A DNA stretch of 64,000 nt from Strobilurus pachycystidiatus (taxonomy: Eukaryota > Basidiomycota > Agaricomycetes > Agaricales > Physalacriaceae), in NCBI GenBank assembly GCA_019915135.1, contig JAHLMK010000006.1, positions 434,001 through 498,000 of the forward strand, read 5' to 3'. The notes beneath the pieces are model-generated. The model saw nothing but the letters and a program-made list of their open reading frames with translations, was not told the DNA's origin and did no database searches. This document shows positions 43,776-55,670 of the stretch, one piece after another. The translations under genes were made by a program, and so were the position numbers. Position 1 is the stretch's first letter. Every line of letters begins with the position of its first letter.

Positions 43776-44875
43776 AGTTGAGGACAGAGCAGAGGAGGGA
43801 ATGAGAGCAAGAACAGACGTTGCGGGAATTTAAGAAGGAGTTCACGAACGTGATAACGTTGTAATTTAGCTTAATACACGTAAGCCTGTCTCGGCTCCGA
43901 GGACTTTCAAGCAAAAGGGAAGGGACAAAGAGTCAGAATGAGGAGATGATAATGTATTGACTGACAGTTACTACTGTAGGGAGAGAGAAAGGTGAGAGGA
44001 GAGGAGTGGCGGAGGTTGGATGGAAAGATGCTGCGACATGATCGAACAAGGATTTCGGAGTTAACCGAGGGCGACGGATGGTTATTGTAAAAAGACTGGG
44101 AAAGGATGATGCTATCAAACGAGGAGCGAACGACGAGTATTAGGAGAGTCCAAAAAATGTGACGGTGAAGGCAAGGGAGGAGGAAGAGGAGAGGAAAGTA
44201 ACAGATAGGTAGGTGTCAGACAGATGATTGCCTTATCGGGACTCAGGGTCATCAACGCGACCCTGTCTCACTGATGGCAACGTTAGTGTATACAACCGGA
44301 ACACTTAGCAGTGTCCCGGAAAGAGATCAAAAGTTCGAGGGGATTAGACTTCTGAGGAGAGTTTCCGCAGCTCTGGGTCGTAGGAGACAAAAGGATCAAA
44401 TGAAATATCGGTAATCGCAGTATGGTCCCCAACTTAAAAAGTGATTGAATAGTTGTGGTGCGACCAGAATCACCAGATGTGTACTGGCACTGAGCGGTGA
44501 GCCAAGGGCCAAGAACCATTCGTCGCATGGTCGGCTTCATCTTGGCCTGTGTGGGTAGACTATTCTCCGACCTCTATCGGAACAAAGGAACCAAGAGGAT
44601 AGGTCATTCACGCTTCAGATAGACAGTCATTTCAGTGTCATGGTAATTGACAGGACCGCGAATAGGCACATAAATTCTGAATCGGGGACAGGAGACTTCG
44701 ACGCGTCGATATCGAGACCACCATGCAATAACGACGTCAAGTGCGCCAACCCAACCCGGCTCCCGTAGTCTTCGAAGCCTGGCTGGAGGTAGTTCCAGAG
44801 GCCAGCACTGATGATATGAGAACATGGTGAGAGCAAGAATATCTAGTCGAAGGCTGGGTATGAAGAATGGTCTAT
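43776..44875. other. Intergenic region without a supported gene
   Basis: Only short overlapping frames. A small hairpin (GGGTC...GACCC) lies at about 44247-44264. I see nothing else I can support. Confidence 0.4.
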
Positions 44876-44992
44876 TCAGCCTGGAGGAGATTTGATAAAC
44901 AAGCGGTGCACACCATTGCGCAAATACGAAAGCTCGCCCGATTGAAGGGCTTCCACAAGCGGCCGTTCCTCAATGGGACCTTGTGCCGTCAT
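44876..44992 (-). pseudogene. Relic of a D-2-hydroxyacid dehydrogenase
   Basis: One short frame reads AQGPIEERPLVEALQSGEL, resembling the conserved NtaRGpiidE.aLveALesG.l segment of the NAD-dependent D-isomer 2-hydroxyacid dehydrogenases. The expected continuation (GLDVF.nEP) is not found, and nothing else of the domain is present nearby. It starts directly at a (CTAC)n tract. I infer a fragment left by duplication or decay. Confidence 0.4.
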
Positions 44993-45013
44993 CTACCTAC
45001 CTACCTACCTACC
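44993..45013. repeat. (CTAC)n microsatellite
   Basis: Five CTAC units in a row, ending in CG. Confidence 0.8.
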
Positions 45014-45381
45014 GAATACACGTAATCATCAACAGACGGTCAAGCGTCTTTTACAGCTCGTCTGACGTCGATTTGTTGAATCATTCTCTCACCTTCCCAC
45101 ACATGCACTGTCCCTTTCTCTACATCCGCATTCAGGTCACTGCTGAGGCTCTTCCGGATGATGGCCTTCATTGTCTTGATGGTGCGGTCCAGCACATTGG
45201 GCGCTGGAAAGGAGGGATGATTGCGCAGGGGAACGGTATGTAGATACTCAAGCTGCCCGAGCATGGGTAGCCATGTCTCTGGGTCGGATTCCAAGGGTAG
45301 CTTTGGCGTCACGCGAAGGTTTGGGAAATATATCGTATGCAACAAAAGCTGATAGTAGACCAAGCGTAAAGCGTGACATAC

Positions 45382-45656
45382 ATGCGACAATGCGTAAATG
45401 GTGTCAAATCTGACACGATAGGAAGCAGGGAGAAACCCAAAAAATCGAGTTCTTCCAAGCAGGATACGGGAATAGAGGGAAAATACAAGAGGATTTCCAT
45501 GTGTAGCTCGTAGGGGAGTGTTGGGAAGCCTTTTGTGTTCGCGGCGAGTGGAATTGACTTCATCTCGTCTTGTTCGGCATCCCGCGTGATTGTTCTTTTG
45601 GTACGGCGTTTGCTGGATTTTGGCTGCCAGTGAGCAGAGGGTTTTCTCGGTGGCAT
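45382..45656 (-). CDS. F-box-like gene, N-terminal part
   Basis: The start at 45656 gives MPPRKPSAHWQPKSSKRRTK, then GFPTLPYELHMEILLYFPSI, an F-box start typical of Agaricomycete F-box proteins (LP.EL..eIl.YFPsIPv). It ends at a good donor (CGCAT/GTATGT). I could not find downstream exons with the usual LRR body; the open stretch at 45040-45340 (LPMLGQLEYLHTVPLRNHPS) is a candidate second exon. The gene may be truncated. Confidence 0.45.
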
Positions 45657-46489
45657 ATTGATGGAAGTTCAGGTTGAGACGCGGTCTGGATTCGCTACCA
45701 AGAAAACACGTGGCCGGCCCGATCCGATCCGCCTTGTCTCATCGCTTTTTCTGTCATTCGGAATTCCCGCCAACAGCACCGAGCCCGGCGGGACTCTCCC
45801 TCAAATGTTTGTTTCTCTGACAACGATGGCGGCGGGAACGGCGCGCCTGATCAAATGCGCTCGCATCGCATCCTAACGATACCCAAGCTACAACTGCAAC
45901 AGGGCCATTGCCATGTTGTATCCGTACTGTACCTGCCTCTTCGCACACCCCGTCCACCGTTATCGATTGTCCTCACAGCAACGGAGCCCCTCGGCCTTCC
46001 GGCGAGACATAGAGACGAATGCACCTCAAAGTAGCAAGAGCGAGGCCATCATGAATGGTGCGTGCGCAAGCTTCATCGGCATAAGCAGTGACTGATGGAA
46101 GTCAATGTCTGTAGAGGAACACTTGCGTCCCGAACTCGACTCGGCCACTCCAAACGATGTACTCGGGCCTATGATTATCTTCTCGTCAGCTGTTCAAACA
46201 ACAGATGAGACAAACCTGCCTTGCCATTGCCGATCACACACTGCCTGCTCAAACACACGATGCTGGATTTTCTCGAGCGCGCGCAGCGTGGTATGCACAC
46301 TTGGCCAATGTGATGCACAATTTAAACGACGAGCGAGGATGTCTACCACCGCCTTTTTGCATGAGTCATGTTGGTTTGGAGAGAGTATCTCGTTCGCTTT
46401 CCCATGTTTGGTCTGCTATTGACTGGAATTGCAGATATCTTACCGTTGAACGGTGCTGGACGATTGGATGGAAGGTTTTCCGACTGCCA

Positions 46490-47292
46490 CATCAGGAAAT
46501 CTCAGAAAGTATGAGAGGTATGGTACATGCTTGCCATACAGTCATACGGCCTTATGGGCCCATAAGGGATCTCATATTTCCATACATGTCCTTTTAATCC
46601 TCATATCGCTCACCCATACAGCACATACTAAGTACTTTGAGCGTCGTCCCGGGACGCGGGCCTGAGGCTGCACTGTGCAGCTCGCCAGTGCGCTTGAGCA
46701 GGTTCTTGGCGAGATAAAAAGACAGTCAACAGCAGGGATTGAACTCAAGGCCCGGCAATATCCAATCGAGAGGACAGCCTGACATGCCAACCACTAAACC
46801 ATTTCTTCTTGTTTGGCGTGCTTTTGTAGCACTTAGAACGGCTCGTCATTCTGTCAAATGCACCGATCGCAAATATTTTCACAAGTCCCTCTTGTCAGAC
46901 TGTTCCCCCTTGATTTTCCTCATCCAACGCGCACATTTGGCGCAACATTTTCAAATAGGATAAATTTGATCTCAAGCCCATTGTCAAGCCAGTTTGTGAC
47001 CCAAGAACAGTGGGATGAGTGATTGGATTGGTGTAATTTCCGGATTGCTAGTTTCACGCCTGTTTTATTGCAGACTGGGAAGCGAGGAGAGCACATTAAT
47101 ACCATTAAATCAATCTTCTCAGTGGAAACTTGTGGTACGAAACTTTCAGAAAATTAAGTATGGGAAGTATGTGAGTATGTAGAGATCAATTGGTCCTTCA
47201 AGAAAGTATGTGACCTCTTTTGAAAATTCGGCATACGTGCCATACTGTCCCATACAGTGCATACACTGCCATACTTTTTGAGATTTCCTGAT
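46490..47292. mobile_element. Non-autonomous TIR element (about 0.8 kb)
   Basis: The two ends are inverted copies: CATCAGGAAATCTCA, one variable base, then AAAGTATG at 46490-46513, and its reverse complement ending at 47292 (one mismatch in 24 bp). Both subterminal regions are full of CCATAC/GTATGG motifs. No transposase is encoded. A target duplication is not clear (at most CA). The class is unknown. Confidence 0.55.
46716..46808 (-). ncRNA. tRNA-like sequence (SINE-like or tRNA relic)
   Basis: On the minus strand, TGGTTTAGTGG (46791-46801) fits a Pol III A box and GAGTTCAATCC (46736-46746) is one base short of a B box, at a tRNA-like distance. A TTTTT run (46716-46720) follows. The acceptor stem does not pair and the D stem is poor, so it is not a functional tRNA. 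It lies inside the TIR element. Confidence 0.3.
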
Positions 47293-49216
47293 GCATCGTT
47301 CAGCTGCTGTAAAGGTCTTCACCAGTGGGACAAGGCAGCGAATAAGTTATAGGTTCGTTGATGTTGTGTTTATCTATATCATCGCTCCCCTGACATGCAT
47401 GTCTGCAGAACGTTCGTATACAGAATGAATACAAGCCCGTTACTTCGTAGTACCAAGAGACATAATCCTGTTGTCGATCATCTTCTTAACCTCCAACTTT
47501 TCGCTTGGCCGATCCTTCTTTTCCCTGCTCCTTTCACCGCCTCAGCTAGGTTCGTCAGGCCGTTTCGCAACACCTCAACGATATTGGGCTGCAAAATGTT
47601 TTACACATCGACCGGGCTCCAGGTAACAGACACATTTAGAACGATGGAACCCTTTTCCATCATCCGTGGCAGAGTCTTGATGACCAAACGTCTGCTCAGG
47701 CCGAAGCAACGACCTGTTGACGGGAAATTTTCACACGTCGATTCTGGCGATCGATACCAGTGCCATTACGAACGTACCTTGGTTCATCCTTGTCCGTCGT
47801 CTACGAGGCTGTCATATGAGTCTTCCACGGCGCCCGTGACATCGAATTCGACAACCACAGCCGGGGTGATGACTTTGGATTGAAGCTCGCTGGTAGGAAC
47901 CTCTGTTTGGTCGACGACTTGCGCGGCGCCGATGGACTAAAGGCAGGCAGATCCGCTCGAATCCAAGAAATTGAGGCTTGCCTGTTAACGACCTGGGTCA
48001 GAACCGTTGGATAAAACTCGAAAGTCGCATAAATTCTCACCAGTTCTCACCGAATTGACCCACGGAGGGGTTCGCGCCCATTTCTGGGGCTAGCCGCACG
48101 AACATGTAGGATTGAGCCCAATGCCAAGGGGTGCGGCGGCGAAAATTCTTTGCAGGCTGGCTATGATGCAGTTAACGGTGAACGTAGAGGCTTCGTCAAA
48201 GTCGAGGAGAGCTGGGATCTGCCATCGGCGAGCAACCTCAATCATCCTAAGTAGACTACACTATTAGCAACCTCTTGATGTGCACCACGAGCATCTTGGC
48301 CGTCTTCCGGAGAACTTTTTGAACTACGAACCAAAGGTGTCGATGAACTCAAAATGTTATACACACGGTGCGAGCTCCTTGCTATACGACAAGGCTGGTC
48401 TTTAGACACTTGTCATGTAGCTGGACGTACTGAGATCTCCATAGATGTTGAGCTCTAATCTGCAACGTAGGCCCTCGGTGAGGGACCTCTTTACGGAGAA
48501 CTTATTTTCCTATGACAAGATCACAGTCCACCCTGACGTCGGGGCTACTCGCGAACATCTTGAAAAGAAAGCACTTGCTGGCTTGTAAAAGTTTTCCTGT
48601 CTCGCATTGACTGAAAAACCACACTACAGTATATATCGTGCAATACCGCGCCATTGATGGCGCCAGGGCCATGAATTTCTTAACATGGAGGATCTAGTAC
48701 CGCCCGCTAGCAAAGCCTAGCATGTGCGTCGTAAGCTGTGTAGAGTCACGGAGGTTTTGAACTGGCTCTATTTCTTATGAACCCACCAGTAACGGAAGGT
48801 CTTTCCCGCTGTATGCAATATCATTAGGATGATGTGAGAAGCAAACCAATTCATCAGACTTCCATTCCCAGCACGTTGTCCCGCTATGTGTAATATTTGA
48901 AGCTGCCTGATTAGTACGTTTACAACGAGAATATACACGGACCTACATGGGCCATTTGCCCGGCGCATGCCGAATTGCCGAACGCGTAGGACGAAATAAA
49001 AGGCACGTGGCCGGTCTCCCAGTTGCTTTCGACCACGATCTTTTGCTCTGCCCGGCTTTGTTGAGTTTGTACAATCAATTACGCGCTCCCTTTAACTCGC
49101 TGACTGACTTATTTGCAGGTGGCCGCGTTATATGCTCTGTCCTCATACTTGACCAATGTGCGTACTCGCGATTGAGATCGATCGCTGCAAGGCGTTGACA
49201 GATTCATAGCACAACT
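47293..49216. other. Gene-free region
   Basis: Frames on the plus strand around 47640-48000 read partly protein-like (FDNHSRGDDFGLKLAGRNLC) but are broken by stops, so they may be a decayed gene I cannot name. Nothing else is supported. Confidence 0.4.
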
Positions 49217-50707
49217 ATGCCCACCTGCGAAGATTGCTCCGGGAGGTCTCTCCTCGGACGCGCCTCCCAGTTTCTGCCTCGTTTCCCCGACATCGGCGCA
49301 CTTTTCCACAGAAATATCCCGCCGCCCGATACGCAGCGCAAAACCATTACGCACATAGCCCTCCCCGAGACGGAATCCGCCATTTTGCTGGTGGATGCCA
49401 AGATCGCAGACCTCCAAGCCGCCCTACTGGCTTTACAAGACGAACGAGACGCCCTCCTCCGTACACGCGCCTCTTGTAATAGGGTTCTTTCCCCCATTCA
49501 CCGCTTTCCTCCTGAACTCCTCGACGAGGTTTTCGCTCATCTCGTGCATGAGCACACCTTGAGTGCGATGGAAGGCCCGCAGTGGAAGCTCATGCTGGTC
49601 TGCTCAAAATGGCGATCAGTCGTGCTTGCCAATCCCGCCTTCTGGTCTGGCATTGCCATCGGACCCAGTTGGGTGTCACCGAGGGTGCTCCATCGGGTGC
49701 TCACCCTCGTGCTACAGTGGTCGAGAGAGTATCCTCTGTCGGTTTCCATCGCGGCCGACTTCCAATCGAAACCACATGACGAGCTTCTGGCTCTGCTTTG
49801 CCCGACCATCGGGCGTTGGCGAACAGTACATCTCCAGAACACAGACCTTTCTTCATTTCGGATGGGACCTGGCTGCGCCCTTGCTCTTGAACACCTGGCT
49901 GTTTATTCTGAAAACCACACTTGGCCTCCAGACCTTACTCAAAGATACACAGTCAAAGCCTTCGAATCAGCTCCATGCCTTCGATCACTCTATGTACAAG
50001 GTGGCCGATGGGACTTGTACCTCCCTTGGGATCACCTTCACGTTCTATCCATGCTCGTTGAGTTTGAGAACCTCAGTGAATGTGTCGCTATGATTATGCA
50101 ATGCACCAGTCTCAATGAATTGACAGTCTCTTTGATGAATCAGTCCCGTCACTCGGATGCGCCCGCAGGAGTAGATGTATCCCTCCCGCTTATATGTCTG
50201 CGTACGAGCATACCCTACATTCTGGACATTCTCACCACTCCCCGTCTTGAGCAAGCCATTGTCGAAGACTTTTTCTGCCTAGATGGCCTTTCCTACTCTT
50301 CATATACCCGGCTTTTTCGGAGATCCGAGTGCTATCTCTCACTGACGCGTCTTGAAATCCACAAGAATGCCTTCGCCACACACACCGACCAATGTCATCT
50401 ACTCCCAATTCTACACAAGACGGTCAATCTCGAGACGATTGTGTTACGCTTCATATGCTGGCCTCCTCCGTCGGATGTAGGATGTCATTATGACCTTGAG
50501 GTCAAGCTGATCATGGATGCGTTCCGGGAAGTTCAGTCGTTCCTTCCGAAGTTGCGCACGTTCGATATCTCAGTTTCCAACCATTCGGCGTGGGATGTGG
50601 CGTATCTTGGTGACATCTCGGATGATTACGTCGACATTCGCTTTGATTTTCTGCGTCGGCGCCTTTCACAGGGTTTACGGATGGAAGAAATTATCAGATT
50701 TCGATAA
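49217..50707 (+). CDS. F-box protein with N-terminal coiled coil, 496 aa
   Basis: A single uninterrupted exon. Residues 55-85 form a coiled coil (LLVDAKIADLQAALLALQDE). The F-box follows at about 90-150 (LSPIHRFPPELLDEVFAHLV ... MLVCSKWRSVVLANPAFW). The rest is a leucine-rich region (ALEHLAVYSENHTW, CTSLNELTVSLMNQ, LPKLRTFDISVSNH). This coiled coil plus F-box plus LRR layout is a very common, multi-copy type in Agaricomycetes. Expected role: SCF substrate receptor; substrate unknown. Unlike F-box 1 and 2 it lacks introns and lies on the plus strand. Confidence 0.85.
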   Translation: MPTCEDCSGRSLLGRASQFLPRFPDIGALFHRNIPPPDTQRKTITHIALPETESAILLVDAKIADLQAALLALQDERDALLRTRASCNRVLSPIHRFPPELLDEVFAHLVHEHTLSAMEGPQWKLMLVCSKWRSVVLANPAFWSGIAIGPSWVSPRVLHRVLTLVLQWSREYPLSVSIAADFQSKPHDELLALLCPTIGRWRTVHLQNTDLSSFRMGPGCALALEHLAVYSENHTWPPDLTQRYTVKAFESAPCLRSLYVQGGRWDLYLPWDHLHVLSMLVEFENLSECVAMIMQCTSLNELTVSLMNQSRHSDAPAGVDVSLPLICLRTSIPYILDILTTPRLEQAIVEDFFCLDGLSYSSYTRLFRRSECYLSLTRLEIHKNAFATHTDQCHLLPILHKTVNLETIVLRFICWPPPSDVGCHYDLEVKLIMDAFREVQSFLPKLRTFDISVSNHSAWDVAYLGDISDDYVDIRFDFLRRRLSQGLRMEEIIRFR

Positions 50708-51279
50708 TCCGTTTTGTGTATGCAAACTCTGCAAAGCGAAACTTCGTCGATCCCCATTAGGAAGGTGGACCCTGAGCCTTCGACTACTCATAATCATTCT
50801 CATTCCATTACTTTTGGCTGTACGGTCCTGGGACTTCATAGCATAATTTATATTTCATACCTCGACCGCTATGCATCTTTCTCCAAATGTGTAGCGTCTC
50901 TCGTCGTGTAGCAGGATGCTTGGCTTCCGGACCGAATACCGAACATCAATTCTCGTGAAGTCCATGTTTGTAGCGAACTTTTTCTATTGTGCTAGGTCTA
51001 CTGTATAACGTCCTCAACCAGACTGTGTATCATCCTAATAGCAGCTCTGTTTCTCTGTCATACATGAATCAGCTTTTTCAGCTTTTTGGTTTCGGGTGAT
51101 TCTCGATCGAGCTTGAGCTTGCCTTCCGCGCCCACCACGAACGCCCTCCAGCTCACTCCATCACCACCACCATCTCCTCTTCGCATACCACCATGCACGA
51201 GACATTCTGCTTGAGATGGCGACTGCAGACAGCGACCTCCCTGCATCGAATGGTGACTTGACTCTCTTGATTTCCGGCT

Positions 51280-51640
51280 GGCGCGACGTGTGGTCCTTTG
51301 CTTGCACTGGGATCCGCGCTGACAAATTGTGTCTTGGTTGGCGCGGTGTGCGGTCCCAGGCCTGTGCTGGGATCCGCGTTGACGAATTGTGTTTCGGCGG
51401 GCGCGGTGTGCGATCCCTTGCTTGCACTGGGGTCCACGTTCACGAATTGTGTTTCGGTTGGCACGGCGTGCGGTCCCAGGCCTGTGCTGGGATCCACGTT
51501 GACGAATTGTGTCTCGGGTGGCGCGACGTGCGGTCCCTGGCTTGCACCGGGATTCACGTTGACGGATTGGGTTTCGGTTGGCGCGGCATGCGGTCCATGG
51601 CTTGCGCTGGGATCCACGTTGACGGCTTGGGTTTTGGACA
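51280..51640. repeat. 60-bp minisatellite with 120-bp higher-order pattern
   Basis: Units begin at 51301, 51361, 51421, 51481, 51541 and 51601, exactly 60 bp apart, preceded by a partial unit. Odd units start CTTGCAC or similar and even units CCTGTGC, giving a 120-bp higher order for the first four. All three minus-strand frames are open through the array. One encodes a 20-residue repeat around TETQFVNVDPSASKGPHAAP within an open frame of 51153-51713. Whether it is translated is unknown. Confidence 0.85.
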
Positions 51641-51861
51641 ACTCTCTTGCTTGCACTGGGGCCCAGACTGACGACTTGGGTCTTGATTTGCCGAGGCATC
51701 CATGTATGTTCATTCTTGTCTTTGGCTTCAGCTTCGTCTATGCCCTCTTGACTGTCGCAGCAATCTCTCTTTGAATGTTCTACCCACTGTCTACCCGACG
51801 AGACACTCACATTCTCCGGGCATGACCTGCCTTCGTCACCTTCTCCCATGCTTTGTCTCAC

Positions 51862-54327
51862 TTCATCGGCCTGTCAGCAGGCGACATTACCCGAGACACA
51901 TCAATTATGGACTCCCTGTTATGAAGCTACTTTCACCTGGGACGTAGAAGATTGTAGTCATCCATGGCGAGACGGCGCCCTGCTCACATTTCCTTTTTGA
52001 GCTGACGTGTCGCCTTCGGCATCGACAGAGATCGCGAATCTTTCTCGTATTCATTCGAGACAACGACTGGCTGCTGTGTCTCCTCCCTGTGCCTGTGGTG
52101 GTCACCTACGCCCGCACGGACCTTTTACTGAGTGATATTGTGCGCAAACTAGATGCACTCGAATGTGGTCACTGACTCATTGTCAGGCGCTCATACAGCT
52201 GGCATCTTTGATGGTAAACTTGTTGTGGAGGTCCTTCATAGGGGAAGTATTCACGCGATACGAAAGTTCTCTGATTTCTAGACCAGTGTTTGCAAGTCAT
52301 CTGTTTGATATACTAACACGAAGTTTCAACAGCGGCCCACTGTATACACAGACCGCCTTGGTATCAGTACATGTAGTCTTTACATGTCAAAGTCTTTATG
52401 CTCAACATGCGAAGCAGGAACGCGGCGGCAGGGGCGTGTGGTGCTATGTCTTTGACTAAGAACCTCCCTGGATTTTGCACTACCCCCCGATCGCCAGTTG
52501 TCGTTAGAAGATGGCTTTTGTGACTATGACAAAGACGAGGACGTCCGCATGTCAGAGGGCGGCAGTGACAACGACATGTTCTCTTCCTGGACACAGCCCT
52601 GCGGCGACGAGTGCTTGTACACGGAAGTACAGGGCGCAATGCAGGATATATATGTCAGCATCGCTCATGGAGAAGCACCTTGGAGCGAGGACAAGCTGCT
52701 TGTATTTGGACCGGATGGCAAGACCGGGGAACGCAGTACTTCGACACCCAATGGTTGGAGGAGACGTAGGAATTGTAAGAGCCGTTGGGCATGCAGGTGG
52801 TGCACAAGGTGGGCGTCGAGCTGAGTTGCGGACCGCCTTTGAACAGCAGGTCCTGAGTGCAAAACATTAGTTTTATGGGTGTTGCATCTTCTCTCACTCG
52901 TTCATAAAAGTATCTCTAGACTAATCTCTCGCATGCGCGTTGGTCTATGAATTGATTGAACGAGCAACGGAATCCTCCGGATTGAGGGTTAGAGGACGGG
53001 TTGGCATAGCCCAGGCCACGGCACAAGCCAACTCTGCAACGAAGGTCAGATTTTGTCTCGGCAGATACACCTTACTGCACTGTATATCTTGGTCCTATCT
53101 TCCTAGCCACAACCCATCCCCATCCGTACCCAGCTGTGCATGACATGACAAAATCTGAGCAACAGCTCACTAGTTCACGTTGAGGAAGTTTCGGCTGATT
53201 ATATACGGTGACTCCGTAGTCAGGCCAAGCGATCCTATCAGGGGATGGTCGAACATACCATCCACGCAGGAGAAAGGCGTGTTGAAGGACCTAGCGGACG
53301 ATGGCATGGTCATTGAACTGGTTTTTGCCAGCTCTAAAGTGTGGCTTCTCCGATGGCAACCAGCCGTCGAGCTCCAAAACAACGTCCACATCGACTAGCG
53401 TTCGGGTCACAAAGTCTGACTTTCCATTCCTGCCGACAGCACGGGCCCGCTGCCTACCAACCTTGACTAGAAACAACTTGAATCCAGTGTATGTATAACT
53501 GTAGGATCCTACTCGAAGCTTCTGAGACTCCATGGACATCTGAGAGCCAGCCGTGCTGTTGAGGATACTTGAGGCTCGCGGGAGGTGAAGATTCAGTCGC
53601 GTACGATGATGTCGATTAAGCAAGGGAGGACCAAACTTGAATGATCTTGCCTGCGAGTTGGATATCTCAAATGACAGTTCTATGACCACTTGACTAGTAA
53701 GTCAAGCAATCAAGATATGGATTCTTTCACAATGAGAGTTCCGTCTACGGAGTTGGGTCCGAGGACGACAACGTACTGAGACTGTACTGAGATGATTAAA
53801 AAGGCGGCGATGACAAGTGGCGGGCCGACCTGTGCACGTGGTATGTTGACTGATTGCAGATACTTAGTTTCAGGTGGTTGGACTGAGACGCGCCTGTCGC
53901 TGTCGAGTAGATGGGCAAGATGCATCAGGGAGAATTAGAACGCCAGGGCGCTCTCGATGTTGAATCTACAATTGTCATCAGTATTTCATCTGAATGTTCA
54001 CCAAGCCTCGGAGCGCTTACCTGTCAGGCGCAGTTACACATCCAGATCCCCTTTGCAATTGTCGTTGACGACACCCGAATATGACCACAACCTCGCCGAC
54101 ACGGCACCGATGGTGTAACCCGTTGGCACTGCCGAGTACTGCGACATGCCCAGATGTCTTCCCACGAGTCAATGGTACGAGAGCATGTTATGTTTGCAAA
54201 AATAGACTCTTAATCGACTAGTACAGAGTGCTACTGTGATGTAATGATATCATTGCGTGTGTGATATCAGCGTGTAGCGTGGGGTTCTGGAACATAGAAA
54301 GTGCCACAGGTTTATCCTTGGTTGCTC
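51862..54327. other. Region without a confidently supported gene
   Basis: An acidic open stretch on plus (about 52498-52824, WSEDKLLVFGPDGKTG) and minus-strand stretches at 53291-53689 (FLVKVGRQRARAVGRNG) and 53710-53925 (PPLVIAAFLIISVQSQY, hydrophobic) look partly protein-like. I could not join them into a gene or recognise a family. Confidence 0.35.
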
Positions 54328-55670
54328 TTACCAAAGTCGCGCGTGTTGCAGCGGCACATCAGTTGGTTTCGCCTGAGGAGTATAATCAGGTGGTGGTTCA
54401 TCCGACAGCTCCTGCGCCGACGTCGACTGCTGCTGAGCCTGTAAGATCTGCATCTGCTCTTTCATCGCCGCCAATTGTCGCCTCATCTGCTCCAGCTCCT
54501 CGTCCCTCCCAGTATGTCTCCTCGACCCACCAGCTTCATTCATACCCTCGGAAAGCACATCCAGTTCGGCTTGGACCTGTTGCATCTGCCCTTCAAGCAT
54601 CCTCTGCCTAGAGTGGCGTAGCTCAGCGGGATCGCGTGAGGAGCCGGGCACAGACGACGATGTCGGTGATGTGTAGTCGGTCGCCTCCAAAAGACTTCGG
54701 GTGTCGCTACGAAGGGCGGCAGACATCATGACACTACCTTTAGGAAGAGAGGTTATTGTGTTTCTCGGCAGGTACTGGGAAGGCCTTTCGGCTGCCAAAT
54801 TATGAGAGGGCGGGTCATCTTTGGCGGGGATAGAAGCGTAGTATCCTGCACCACCAGATGGCGGTGCGAGGGCAAAATCGGTGGATTTTGACATGGAGGG
54901 GACAGATGCAGTGGCGCGATTGCGGCGGCGGCGGCGAACACAGAGTCCACCAAGCAAGACGAGGACGAAGACTCCCGCCATGACGGGGCCGATAATCTTG
55001 CCAATATTCGACTTGCTCGAATGGGAGTTGGATGAAGCAGCGCTGGGGTCATATCTACGCTCAAGCGTCAGTGGCATGTTATATCAAAGCGTTCATGGAG
55101 GAGTCAACACACGTGTAAATGGCATAGTCAAAGTCGATGAAAACATCATATGAGACGCCGGAGGTGTCGATGAGCATGCTGTGGTTCTTCTGTTCGAGTC
55201 CAGTCACGACGTATACCAACGAGTTGTATTCCAAATCCGTACTGTTAGTCGGTGTGTGGTTGAAGAATCCGTCCAGGGTGCCATCGAGAGTGAAATTGCA
55301 TACGGTGCGACTCGTGATGTCCTCGTTCTCGAGGATGAAATAAATGTAGAGAGCCGTGCCTAGCAAAGGAGATAGAGTGAGCAAGTAAACGAGAAGGCAT
55401 ATAGATGTACTCACCTTCGAAATAAAAAGTGATATTAGTAGAGCCTAAGGATTCATTATAGGCAGCGTAACTCCATGTTCCATTGTAGACCGATGAAGAT
55501 GGCGAGGCTTCCGGGTTGTCGTCAAAGTTCATCATATGCCAAGCGCTTGCAGGCTCATAGACGGGCACGAGCTTCGACACCTCATCTCCGTAGGTGTCGT
55601 CGATGGTGCGATTGACCTGGGCTAGAGCGACGGCACCAAGGACCAGAGGGAAGAGAAGAGGATGCCCCAT
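54328..55670 (-). CDS. Single-pass membrane protein with PPxY cytoplasmic tail, 409 aa
   Basis: Exons 55670-55415, 55359-55113 and 55054-54328 join in phase. The signal peptide is MGHPLLFPLVLGAVALAQ. The extracellular part has several N-glycosylation sequons (NRT, NGT, NES, NIT, NFT) and beta-rich sequence (ALYIYFILENEDITSRTV), then a Ser-rich stalk. One transmembrane helix, IIGPVMAGVFVLVLLGGLCV, is followed by a basic stop (RRRRRNR) and a long cytoplasmic tail with a coiled coil (QRMLEGQMQQVQAELDVL, QMRRQLAAMKEQMQILQAQ). It ends EPPPDYTPQ, a PPxY motif. This layout is common among uncharacterised Agaricomycete surface proteins; a receptor or adhesion role is a guess. Confidence 0.8.

Noticed and set aside
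44604..44836. Small minus-strand gene
   Set aside because: Two competing frames of similar length, with no motif or splice support.
46105..46597. Gene on plus strand with HNLNDERGCLPPPF segment
   Set aside because: Partly protein-like but runs into the TIR element, lacks a clear start and exon structure, and resembles no family I can name.
46716..46808. Genuine tRNA gene
   Set aside because: Box A and the T-run look right, but acceptor ends do not pair, the D stem is poor and the B box is one base short. Kept only as tRNA-like.
47395..47883. 162-residue plus-strand gene
   Set aside because: No recognisable family, and adjacent frames look equally or more protein-like but contain stops; treated as decayed.
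51058..51861. 267-residue minus-strand protein across the minisatellite
   Set aside because: All frames are open because of the 60-bp period; no evidence favours this frame and no domain is present.
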